In this document: one piece after another, positions 45,717-53,265 of the stretch
Numbering within the stretch: position 1 is the first letter of the stretch
Layout: every line of letters starts with the position of its first letter
NCBI GenBank assembly: GCA_019634795.1
Contig: JAHCAR010000004.1
Span: forward strand, 124,001 to 188,000
Reading direction: 5' to 3'
DNA: 64,000 bases
Source of the DNA: Dokdonella sp.
GTDB taxonomy: Bacteria > Pseudomonadota > Gammaproteobacteria > Xanthomonadales > Rhodanobacteraceae
Notes under the pieces: generated by a model
What the model was told of the DNA's origin: nothing
Database searches by the model: none
What the model saw: only the letters and a program-made list of their open reading frames with translations
Translations under genes and position numbers: made by a program

Positions 45717-48700
45717 AGCTGTTGATCGTCGACGACTACCCGGCCAACCTGCGCCTGCTGCGCGCCCAGCTCGAGGCCGAAGGGCATGAGGTCATCGAGG
45801 CCGCCGATGGCGTCGAAGCGCTGGCGGCACTCAATGGCGAGAGCGATTTCGACGGTATCGTCTCGGATATCCTGATGCCGCGCATGGACGGCTACCGCCT
45901 GTGCATGGAGGTGCGCCAGAGCCAAGGCCATGCGCGCCTTCCGTTCCTGCTCTACACGAGCACCTACAATTCACCCACGGATCGCGAACTCGCCCTCGCC
46001 GCCGGCGCCGATGCCTATATCGCCAAGCCGGCGCCGATCGAAACCTTGCTCGAAGCGATCGACAAGGCCACCGGAAGGGATCGCGAATCCGTCGTGCCGG
46101 GCCGCGCCAAAGAGCTGCAGACACCGGTGCTCAAGCAGTACAGCGAAACCCTCGTTCGCAAGCTCGAGGAAAAGAGCGCCGAGCTGGAGCGTGCCTACGA
46201 AGGCCTGACCCAGACCCAGGCGCGCTTGTCGGGCATGGTCGAATCGGCGCTCGATGCGATCATTGCGGTCAACGACCAGCAGAAGATCGTCCTGTTCAAC
46301 CGGGCGGCCGAAGGCATGTTCGATTGCCCGCGCAGCGAAGCGCTCGGCGCCTCCCTGTCCACCTTCATCCCGAAACGCTTCCGCAAGCAGCACGAAGATG
46401 ACGTCGAGAATTTCGCAAGCCCGAACGGCCAGGCCCGGCCGATGTCGATTCCGGCCCGCATGGTCTGGGGAGTGCGCCGGGACGGCACGGAGTTTCCGAT
46501 CGAGGCCTCGGTTTCGCGTCTCGATACGTCCCAGGGCCGGCTTTTCGTCGCCTTCGTGCGCGATATTACCCAGCGCTACCGGGCCGAACAGGAGCTGGCG
46601 CGCAGCCAGGCCGGCCTGCGCCATGCCCAGCAGCTGGCCAAACTGGCCCACTTGGTTTCCCGCCCCGATGGAAGCTTCGAGAGCTGGTCGGAAACCCTGC
46701 CCGATCTGATCGGTTCCCGCGCGGACGAGGTACCGGCCGACTGGAGGCAATGGCTGACCCGCGTTCATCCGGACGACCGCGACGTCTTCAACGGGCAAGC
46801 CGACCGCGCGTTCGAGAAACACGAACGCGCGGAGTTCGCCTACCGGCTGCGGCGCGACGGTGATTGGGTGCACCTCCGGCACGTCGTGGTGCCCTCGAAC
46901 CACTGGAGCCAGCGAAGGGACCAGGCGGGAGGCTGGTTTCACACGCTCCAGGATGTCAGCGAGCAGAAGAAGGCCGAACTCGGCATGCGCAGCCTCAATC
47001 GCGTGCTCTCGGTGCTCAGTGCGATCAACGCGCTGATCGTGCATACCCGGGATCGCGATGAACTGCTCCAGGGGGTCTGCCGCATTGCGGTCGAGGCGGG
47101 GCAGTTCCCGCGCGCCTGGATCGGCCTGCTCGACGATTCGGGTGACGGACTCGGGCACATGGTCAGCGCGGGCGCCTCGCCCGACTATGAAAACCAGCTG
47201 CGACGGAAACTCAACGAGGATTCCGAGTTGCGCAAGATCGTCGAATCGCTCTCGGCCGGCAAGCCGCATCCGATCATCATCAACGATCTGGCCAGGGATC
47301 CCCGCGCCATTCGCGAATCGCTCGAAACCGGGTCGCGTTCGCTGGCCATGCTGCCACTGACGATCGAGGGCAAGGGCGTGGGTGCCCTGATGCTTTACGC
47401 GGAAATGCCCGATTTCTTCGACAGCGACGAAATGGAACTGCTGAACCAGCTCGCTGCAGATATTTCATTCGCACTGGAACACCTCGAGAAATCCGAACAG
47501 ATCCGCTATTTGGCCCAGTACGACAGCCTGACCGGCTTGCCGAACCGGCCACATTTCCTCGATATCCTGTCGCACCAGATGGTCCGGCACAGCAGCAGCG
47601 ACAACCTGCTCGCCGTGGTCTTCGCGGACCTCGAGCGGCTTCGCCACGTCAACGAGACGCTGGGTCGGCGCGGTGGCGATGAGCTTCTGGTCCAGGCGGG
47701 ACAGAGACTGGCGCGCGCGAACACCTCGGTGGCAAGAATCAGCGTCGACATTTTCGCGCTGACCCTGACCGACAAGGCATCCGTCGCCGAAGTGGCCCGC
47801 TCCCTGGAAGACCTGAAGTCGCGATGGCTCGGCACGCCGTTCAAGATCTTCAGCGAGGAGCTTCGGATCGGGTGCAGGATCGGCATAGCGATCTTTCCGA
47901 GCGACGGCGATGACGCCGAAACGCTGCTGCGCAACGCCGAGGCCGCTCTTCGCCGAACCAAGTCGAGTGCCGAACGCATCGTCTTCTACTCGCCCGAACT
48001 GAATGCGCGCGCCGCGCAGGCCCTGAGCTTCGAAAGCCGCCTGCGACGCGCGATCAAAGCCGATGAATTCCTTCTTCACTATCAACCCAAGGTCGACCTC
48101 GGCAGCGGCCTGATCTGCGGGGTCGAGGCACTGATCCGCTGGCAGGATCCCGAACGCGGGCTGATCGCGCCGGGCGAGTTCATCCCGGTACTCGAGGAAT
48201 GCGGGCTTATCGGCGAGGTCGGCGAATGGGCACTGCGCCGGGCGCTGGTCGACCACGGGCACTGGCGTGACATCGATGCCCGCGCCCCGAAAGTCGCGGT
48301 CAATGTCTCGTCCCTGCAATTGAGGAAGACCGACTTCGCCGAACTCGTTTGCTCGCTTTCGGAATCATTCGACCTCAGCAAGCTCGAACTGGAAGTGACC
48401 GAGTCGCTGCTGATGGAGCAACTCGAATCATCCGTCCATGCCTTGCGCAAGATCCGCGACCAGGGCGTGACCGTGGCGGTCGACGATTTCGGAACCGGCT
48501 ATTCCTCGCTGGCCTACATCGCCAAACTGCCGATCACGGCACTGAAGATCGACCGCTCGTTCATCACCGAGATCAACAAGGGGCCGCAGGGCCTCGCCAT
48601 CGTCTCCGCGATCATTGCCCTCGCCCACTCCCTCAATCTCAAGGTCATCGCCGAAGGCGTCGAAACCGTGGAGCAGTCGCGGCTGCTGCACCTGTTGCGC

Positions 48701-48838
48701 TGCGACGAAGCACAGGGCTTCCTGTTCAGCCCGCCGATGCCGGCCGAGGAGATCGCCGAGCTGATTGCGACCAACGCGAAACTTCCGCGTGGAAATGCGT
48801 CGACTGGCGCCGGGGCACGCACGCACCGCGATGCCTAG
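45713..48838 (+). CDS. REC-PAS-GAF-GGDEF-EAL c-di-GMP phosphodiesterase
   Basis: The 1041-residue multi-domain protein has, in order: receiver (1-120, phospho-acceptor D52), coiled linker, PAS (about 175-290), a second PAS (about 300-420), GAF (about 435-590), GGDEF (about 605-765) and EAL (about 780-1025). The GGDEF signature is degenerate: the expected GGDEF reads SVDIF, so cyclase activity is unlikely. EAL residues look intact (EALIRW, NVSSLQL, ELEVTES, DDFGTGYSSL, KIDRSF, AEGVET), so breakdown of c-di-GMP to pGpG is expected, with the GGDEF part perhaps sensing GTP. The gene overlaps the receiver gene by four bases. Confidence 0.92.
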   Translation: MKLLIVDDYPANLRLLRAQLEAEGHEVIEAADGVEALAALNGESDFDGIVSDILMPRMDGYRLCMEVRQSQGHARLPFLLYTSTYNSPTDRELALAAGADAYIAKPAPIETLLEAIDKATGRDRESVVPGRAKELQTPVLKQYSETLVRKLEEKSAELERAYEGLTQTQARLSGMVESALDAIIAVNDQQKIVLFNRAAEGMFDCPRSEALGASLSTFIPKRFRKQHEDDVENFASPNGQARPMSIPARMVWGVRRDGTEFPIEASVSRLDTSQGRLFVAFVRDITQRYRAEQELARSQAGLRHAQQLAKLAHLVSRPDGSFESWSETLPDLIGSRADEVPADWRQWLTRVHPDDRDVFNGQADRAFEKHERAEFAYRLRRDGDWVHLRHVVVPSNHWSQRRDQAGGWFHTLQDVSEQKKAELGMRSLNRVLSVLSAINALIVHTRDRDELLQGVCRIAVEAGQFPRAWIGLLDDSGDGLGHMVSAGASPDYENQLRRKLNEDSELRKIVESLSAGKPHPIIINDLARDPRAIRESLETGSRSLAMLPLTIEGKGVGALMLYAEMPDFFDSDEMELLNQLAADISFALEHLEKSEQIRYLAQYDSLTGLPNRPHFLDILSHQMVRHSSSDNLLAVVFADLERLRHVNETLGRRGGDELLVQAGQRLARANTSVARISVDIFALTLTDKASVAEVARSLEDLKSRWLGTPFKIFSEELRIGCRIGIAIFPSDGDDAETLLRNAEAALRRTKSSAERIVFYSPELNARAAQALSFESRLRRAIKADEFLLHYQPKVDLGSGLICGVEALIRWQDPERGLIAPGEFIPVLEECGLIGEVGEWALRRALVDHGHWRDIDARAPKVAVNVSSLQLRKTDFAELVCSLSESFDLSKLELEVTESLLMEQLESSVHALRKIRDQGVTVAVDDFGTGYSSLAYIAKLPITALKIDRSFITEINKGPQGLAIVSAIIALAHSLNLKVIAEGVETVEQSRLLHLLRCDEAQGFLFSPPMPAEEIAELIATNAKLPRGNASTGAGARTHRDA

Positions 48839-49126
48839 ACCAGGGGAATCGCGGTGTATCCGAAAGCTGCGGCGGAGTCAGCCATGAGCCTGGGCGGGTG
48901 ACAGGCCCGATCATTCCCTTCGCAACTTCACTTTCGATGCGCGGCTATCGATCTACAGGAGCGTGGCGAAACTACCGGCTCTCCTGCGCGCCATTCCGCG
49001 ATCCCGATCCTGAGCGCCTCGTGCAATACGGAGCGACTGCGGCCGCAGGGAAGAGCCCTGCGGAGAACTCAATCGAAAGGCCGAATGCGATCGACCTCGC
49101 CCCTCAGTCCACGGCAAGGGACGCTT

Positions 49127-49462
49127 TCAGGTCGACATGTCCTTGATGGTCGTTGTCGCGCCGTTGGCCTTGACGCTGGCAATTCCGGCCTCTCGCGTAG
49201 CTTCGGACGCATACATCTGGCTCGTGCCGATGACCTGATGATTGGCCGACTTCAGATTGAAGTAGGCTTTGGCGTTGGCGGCGGTATTTCGTTCGTAGTT
49301 CGCGTCGTCGGCGCAATTGGCCTGGACCGATGCGATGCCACCTTGCGCGGCGGCCTTGGACGAGTACATCTGGCTCGTCAGGATCGTTTCGGAATTGCCA
49401 GCCTTGAGGACGAAACGGAACTGACCGTCGCTGCTCTTGCTCAATTCAAACCAGCCTGCCAT
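49127..49462 (-). CDS. YegP-family (DUF1508) tandem-repeat protein
   Basis: The 111-residue protein consists of two DUF1508/YegP repeats, each with a core of the type FELS/FNLK, a short strand, then TSQMY followed by S/A-rich helix and GIASVxxN (about 3-53 and 55-105). AAGGAG lies eight bases before the ATG at 49462. The open frame extends 82 codons upstream but lacks repeat character. YegP proteins are small, widely conserved and of unknown function, with a cystatin-like fold. Confidence 0.88.
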   Translation of the reverse strand: MAGWFELSKSSDGQFRFVLKAGNSETILTSQMYSSKAAAQGGIASVQANCADDANYERNTAANAKAYFNLKSANHQVIGTSQMYASEATREAGIASVKANGATTTIKDMST

Positions 49463-49805
49463 CGAACTTCTCCTTTCCGGGAACCGTGCAAATGCCGGAC
49501 TTGCCGCCAGCAAGGGCAGCGCGAGTCCGGGCCTGGAACCTAACACGGACATACCTGACCACGCTCGGCGCCGGCGCTGCGCATAACCAATGTTCACGAT
49601 TTCGCGGCGAGCGAACGGCGATTCGGACTTCCAGCGGAGACGGGCGGCGGACGCGCCAGCGGTTTCGCATGGATCTCCCCGCGTCGTGCCGCGAATTGTC
49701 GGTCGCACCTCTCGCGCCGCGCCATCGGTCAGGTGGAGAAGCCGCGCGCTGTCGGCCGCGGGAGAGCATGCAGGATGCTGCGTCGATTGGCCCGCAATCG
49801 GGACT
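49463..49805. other. 343-base intergenic region before tRNA-Thr
   Basis: This region lies between the start of the leftward yegP-like gene and the 3' end of the leftward tRNA-Thr. It holds the yegP ribosome binding site and presumably its promoter. I see no repeat, terminator or small gene with a good start signal. Confidence 0.5.
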
Positions 49806-49881
49806 TGGTGCCGGCACCCGGATTCGAACTGGGGACCTACCGCTTACAAGGCGGTTGCTCTACCAACTGAGCTATGCCGGC
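49806..49881 (-). tRNA. tRNA-Thr (anticodon TGT)
   Basis: On the minus strand a 76-base cloverleaf begins GCCGGCATAGCTCAGTTGG and ends TGCCGGC-A-CCA, so CCA is encoded. The seven-pair acceptor stem is perfect. The anticodon loop CTTGTAA between ACCGC and GCGGT gives anticodon TGT, decoding ACA. The T-arm has TTCGAAT. Confidence 0.97.
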
Positions 49882-49892
49882 ATGGGGCGCGC

Positions 49893-49898
49893 ATTCTA
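49893..49898 (-). promoter_or_regulatory. Candidate -10 element of tRNA-Thr
   Basis: On the minus strand GGGCTAGAATGCGCGCC places TAGAAT 12 bases upstream of the mature tRNA 5' end. The -35 position falls inside the edge of the palindromic repeat at 49909-50049. A G+C-rich discriminator follows, as in stringently controlled promoters. Confidence 0.55.
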
Positions 49899-49908
49899 GC
49901 CCGGACTA

Positions 49909-50049
49909 TTCATGAAAAACACGCGCCCTCGCTTGTCCCTTGAATCCACGCGAATTTTCGCTCACTCGCGCATAGTCCCGGCTATGCGCTCAATCACGAA
50001 AATCCGCGTGAATCCAAGGCCCTGCGCGATCTTCACGCGTATTCATGAA
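49909..50049. repeat. Nested palindromic (REP/MITE-like) element
   Basis: TTCATGAA occurs at both ends (49909-49916 and 50042-50049), next to ACACGCG / CACGCGT. Inside, arms of 38 bases (49938-49975 and 49982-50019) are imperfect inverted copies around a TCCCGG loop, each containing the CACGCG-AATTTTCG and GCGCATAG blocks. The composition differs from flanking DNA. The layout of nested inverted repeats without a reading frame is typical of non-autonomous repetitive extragenic elements. No second copy was noticed in this window. Confidence 0.75.
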
Positions 50050-50098
50050 CAGGCCAGGCTAGTGGAGTGGCCGTGAAATACCAATTCGGGCGCCCGAC

Positions 50099-50761
50099 TC
50101 AGAAGCAGTCGATCGGGCGCTCTTCCAGGCCGACGGTGCTGGACACGTGCGAACGCCAGTCGAGATTGCTGTTCCTGTCCCTGGCCAGGTCGATCCAGTA
50201 GACCGGCAGTTCCTCGGTGCGCTGGATCAGCTTCGGATCGAAGCCCATCGCCGCTATTTCGGCCTTGCGTCGCTCGGCATTGGCCTGCTCGCGGAACAGG
50301 CCGAGCGAGATCGTGTTGAGCTGGTCGCCGGCGGTGACCACGTAGTAGTCGCGAACGCCTTTCGCAGACAACGAACGGGCCACGCCGAGCGCCTCCTCGC
50401 GATTCTTCAGGGCGGCGAGGAAAACCCAGTAGCCGCGCGACTGGGTCGCGCGCTCGTCGCGATACTGGATGCGCTTGACCAGCGGCGACAGCGAGTTGAG
50501 CGTGGCGCGCATGTCCGATTGGGTCTGGAACGGCCCGATCGACAGACAGACATCGTCACTGCTGCTCGATCCCGGCTTGGCGACGGCGTTGCCCGGCTGC
50601 GCCGAGTGGCCTGATTCGCGTTCGGACAGCAGAACCAGGGCGGGCACGCCCGGATCACTCGGCGGCCGCGAGACCTCCTGCGCTTTCGGCGCAAACGCGA
50701 TCCAGCAGGCGCCGCCGATATTGAGGGCAAGCAGTAGCAGGAACAGGACTCTCGGGAACAT
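50099..50761 (-). CDS. SPOR-domain membrane protein
   Basis: The 220-residue protein has one N-terminal membrane anchor (about 4-24, FLLLLALNIGGACWIAFA), a linker, and a SPOR domain (about 72-150) with LSIGPFQTQSDMRATLNSL, GYWVFLAAL and DYYVVTAGDQLNTISLGLF. SPOR domains bind denuded peptidoglycan glycan strands at division septa. The C-terminal 60 residues include a YWIDLARD segment. It has its own candidate promoter (TAGAAT at 50813-50808) despite following coaX by 78 bases. Confidence 0.85.
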   Translation of the reverse strand: MFPRVLFLLLLALNIGGACWIAFAPKAQEVSRPPSDPGVPALVLLSERESGHSAQPGNAVAKPGSSSSDDVCLSIGPFQTQSDMRATLNSLSPLVKRIQYRDERATQSRGYWVFLAALKNREEALGVARSLSAKGVRDYYVVTAGDQLNTISLGLFREQANAERRKAEIAAMGFDPKLIQRTEELPVYWIDLARDRNSNLDWRSHVSSTVGLEERPIDCF

Positions 50762-50807
50762 CCGGGCTCGACGGGGACTGCACGGGAAGCGCAGATACTG
50801 AGCGTCG

Positions 50808-50813
50808 ATTCTA
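50808..50813 (-). promoter_or_regulatory. Candidate -10 element of the SPOR gene
   Basis: The minus strand reads CGGGCTAGAATCGACGC, with TAGAAT 47 bases upstream of the ATG at 50761. It shares the GGGCTAGAAT core with the tRNA-Thr promoter. Confidence 0.45.
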
Positions 50814-50839
50814 GCCCGAACACCGCCGGACTACTTTGA

Positions 50840-51583
50840 TCAGCGACCCGATTCGCGTTCCGACCAGAGTACGAGCCCGCGCAGGACCAGATCGCGGCCG
50901 CGCTCGACCTCGGGCAGCAGCGGCAACCATTCACCGACACCACCGCCGTCGGCAACCACGGCGACCGGCGTGCCGACCCTCGACTCGAACCCGGCCCGAA
51001 ACCGCTCGATCAGCGCAACCGCGGCGAGCAGGCAGCCGGAATAGGCCGCATCGGTGGTGTTGTCGGCAATTTCCACGAGGCGGCCAGGCTCGTCGCCGAC
51101 CCGCGCCGTGCCGCGTCCGAGCGACTCGCGCATCAGTGCCGGCGACGGCGCGATCAAGCCGCCGAGGTGTCGACCGTCGGCGGCCAGCGCATCGAGAGTC
51201 AGCGCGGTACCGCAACTGACCATCATTTGAGCCCGGGGCTGGGCCGCGTGCAGCGCGGCCATGGCCAGAAAGCGGTCGACGCCGAGCCGCGCGGGCTCGG
51301 CATAGGCATTGCTGATGCCGAGACCCGACGCTGGGCTGCGCACGAATTCGGCTTCGGTGTCGAAATGCGCTTCGATCAACTCGGCCAGTTCCTGCTCCCT
51401 GGCCGGGTCGACGACGCTGGCGACGAGAATTGCGCGCGGGCGCGGCAGCGCGGACCAATTGCTGCTGAGGGCGGCCTCGAGGGTCGTCTCGCGGTGCGCG
51501 AAGACGCCGCCCATGCTGCGTCGGCCGTCCGCCCAGAGCGCCCACTTCAGGCGCGTGTTGCCGAAGTCGACGAGCAGCTTCAC
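50840..51583 (-). CDS. coaX: Type III pantothenate kinase
   Basis: The 247-residue ASKHA-family kinase phosphorylates pantothenate in the first step of coenzyme A synthesis, needs a monovalent cation and is insensitive to CoA feedback. Motifs are the phosphate-1 loop VDFGNTRLKWAL, the substrate-binding PxRLGVDRFLAM-type sequence (here PARLGVDRFLAMAAL) and the phosphate-2 region MVSCGTALTLDAL. The ATG overlaps the birA stop by four bases, matching the common birA-coaX pairing. The next gene, SPOR, follows in the same direction. Confidence 0.95.
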   Translation of the reverse strand: MKLLVDFGNTRLKWALWADGRRSMGGVFAHRETTLEAALSSNWSALPRPRAILVASVVDPAREQELAELIEAHFDTEAEFVRSPASGLGISNAYAEPARLGVDRFLAMAALHAAQPRAQMMVSCGTALTLDALAADGRHLGGLIAPSPALMRESLGRGTARVGDEPGRLVEIADNTTDAAYSGCLLAAVALIERFRAGFESRVGTPVAVVADGGGVGEWLPLLPEVERGRDLVLRGLVLWSERESGR

Positions 51584-52572
51584 GGGGCCGTTCCGGATTG
51601 CGGTCGCACGCTCACCTCGCCACTGTCCACCAGCAATTCACCGTCTGCCGTGCGCAACAGCAGCGCACCCTGCCGATCGACGCCGGCGGCTTCACCGAAC
51701 CGTTCGCCTCGACCCCCGATGATGCGCACGCATTTGCCGCACAGCACGTCGTGGCGTGCATATTCGTCTACGAAGGCCGCAAACGAGGATTGCGCGAAAC
51801 ACTCGAGCACATCGAGCAGGTGCTCGAGCAGGCACGCGGCAATCCTGTTGCGATCAATCGGCAATCCGGCACGCACGCTGGCCAGATCGGTCCAGGGCTG
51901 GTCGATCGTCGTACCGGCAGCCGCATCGATGTGCACATTGAGACCGACCCCGATGATGGCATGGCAAGGCCCCAGCGCCTCGCCGCCGAGTTCGACCAGG
52001 ATGCCGCCCAGCTTGAGACCTTCGTGGTACAGATCGTTCGGCCATTTCAGGCCGATGCCGTTGTAGCCCATGCGTTCGAGGGCGCGCACCACGCCGATGC
52101 CGACCGCCAGGCTCAGTCCGGCCATCGACGCCATGCCGGCGTCGAAGCGGCGCCAGACCGAGCATGCAAGACCGCCACCGAGCGGAAGTTGCCAGCCGCG
52201 TCCGCGACGCCCGCGACCGGCGGTCTGGATCTCGGCGAAGCAGGCACCGGGGCCGGGATCGCCGGCTTGCACGCGCCTGTTCAGCGCACTGTTGGTCGAA
52301 TCGATCTGCCAATGCACGTCGAGCGAGCGAAGCTTGCGACGTACCGGATCGGGCATGGCCGCGCGGATGGCATCGGCGTCGAGCAGTGCCAGCGGACCGC
52401 GCAGGCGGTAACCGCTGCCGGCGGCCGCTTCGATCGGCGCACCGCTCGCACGCAGCGCCTCGATCTGTTTCCAGACCGCGGCGCGCGATACGCCGAAGCG
52501 TGCGGCGAGTGCGCTGCCGGAGGTCGGCTGTGCATCATCGAGCGACCGCAAGAGGGTTCGTGCGTCGATCAT
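51580..52572 (-). CDS. birA: Biotin operon repressor / biotin-[acetyl-CoA-carboxylase] ligase
   Basis: The 330-residue bifunctional protein has an N-terminal winged helix (about 5-60, GSALAARFGVSRAAVWKQIEAL), so it probably also represses biotin genes. The ligase domain has biotinoyl-AMP loop AGRGRRGRGW, KWPNDLY, LGGILVE and GVGLNV, and a C-terminal SH3-like domain. It attaches biotin to the AccB carrier. The ATG at 52572 is chosen; the frame continues upstream through plsY without protein meaning. It overlaps plsY by four bases and coaX by four bases. Confidence 0.95.
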   Translation of the reverse strand: MIDARTLLRSLDDAQPTSGSALAARFGVSRAAVWKQIEALRASGAPIEAAAGSGYRLRGPLALLDADAIRAAMPDPVRRKLRSLDVHWQIDSTNSALNRRVQAGDPGPGACFAEIQTAGRGRRGRGWQLPLGGGLACSVWRRFDAGMASMAGLSLAVGIGVVRALERMGYNGIGLKWPNDLYHEGLKLGGILVELGGEALGPCHAIIGVGLNVHIDAAAGTTIDQPWTDLASVRAGLPIDRNRIAACLLEHLLDVLECFAQSSFAAFVDEYARHDVLCGKCVRIIGGRGERFGEAAGVDRQGALLLRTADGELLVDSGEVSVRPQSGTAP

Positions 52573-53213
52573 GGCGAACGCGCTGCGCGGCCGATGCGCG
52601 GCTCCTCGCCACGCGCCATGCGGCGCAGGTTGGCGCGGTGCGTGAACAGGATCAGCGCGGCGATGGCCAGGGCAAACGTGCCCAGTGCTTGCGGATGCGG
52701 ATGGCCAAGGCGGTCGAGCAACCAAAGGCTGAGCGGAAATGCGAGGGCGGCAATGACGGTGGCGAAGCCGACATAGCGAAACGCGGCGATCACCGCGACC
52801 CAGACGGTGAACATCAGCCCGGCCACGAGCGGCGCCATGACCAGCACGGCGCCGACCGCAGTTCCGGCACCCTTGCCACCGCGAAAGCCGAAGTAGACCG
52901 GCCAGCAGTGCCCGAGCACGGCGGCGAAGCCACACGCACACGGAGCCAGCAATGGCGCCGACCACCAGGCCGGCGCGGCGAAACCGGCGATGGCCACTGC
53001 TCCGAGCCACGCCGCGAGCGCACCCTTGCCGACATCGATGACGACGACGCCGAGGGCGAAACGCCAGCCGGCGACGCGCAGGGCGTTCGTGCCGCCGGCA
53101 TTGCCGCTGCCCTGGGTGCGGATATCGACGCCGCGCAGGCGGCCAAGAACAAGGCTTCCGGAGATCGACCCGAGCAGGTAGGCCACGATCAATTGGGCGA
53201 TCAGCAACGCCAA
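52569..53213 (-). CDS. plsY: Acyl-phosphate:glycerol-3-phosphate acyltransferase
   Basis: The 214-residue inner-membrane enzyme transfers a fatty acyl chain from acyl-phosphate to glycerol-3-phosphate, the first acylation in phospholipid synthesis. Multiple membrane helices and the three PlsY motifs are present: YLLGSISGSLVLGRL, DIRTQGSGNAGGTNALRVAG and VLGHCWPVYFGFRGGKGAGTAVG. The start is uncertain: a TTG at 53213 with GGGGAG nine bases upstream is preferred, and a TTG at 53252 would add 13 residues. It is 14-53 bases after the DhaL-DegV fusion gene, which may supply the acyl-phosphate, and overlaps birA by four bases. Confidence 0.93.
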   Translation of the reverse strand: MALLIAQLIVAYLLGSISGSLVLGRLRGVDIRTQGSGNAGGTNALRVAGWRFALGVVVIDVGKGALAAWLGAVAIAGFAAPAWWSAPLLAPCACGFAAVLGHCWPVYFGFRGGKGAGTAVGAVLVMAPLVAGLMFTVWVAVIAAFRYVGFATVIAALAFPLSLWLLDRLGHPHPQALGTFALAIAALILFTHRANLRRMARGEEPRIGRAARSP

Positions 53214-53265
53214 GATTCCGCTCTCCCCGGTCGACGGCGACGAGCCGCGCAAGGCGATGATGCCA

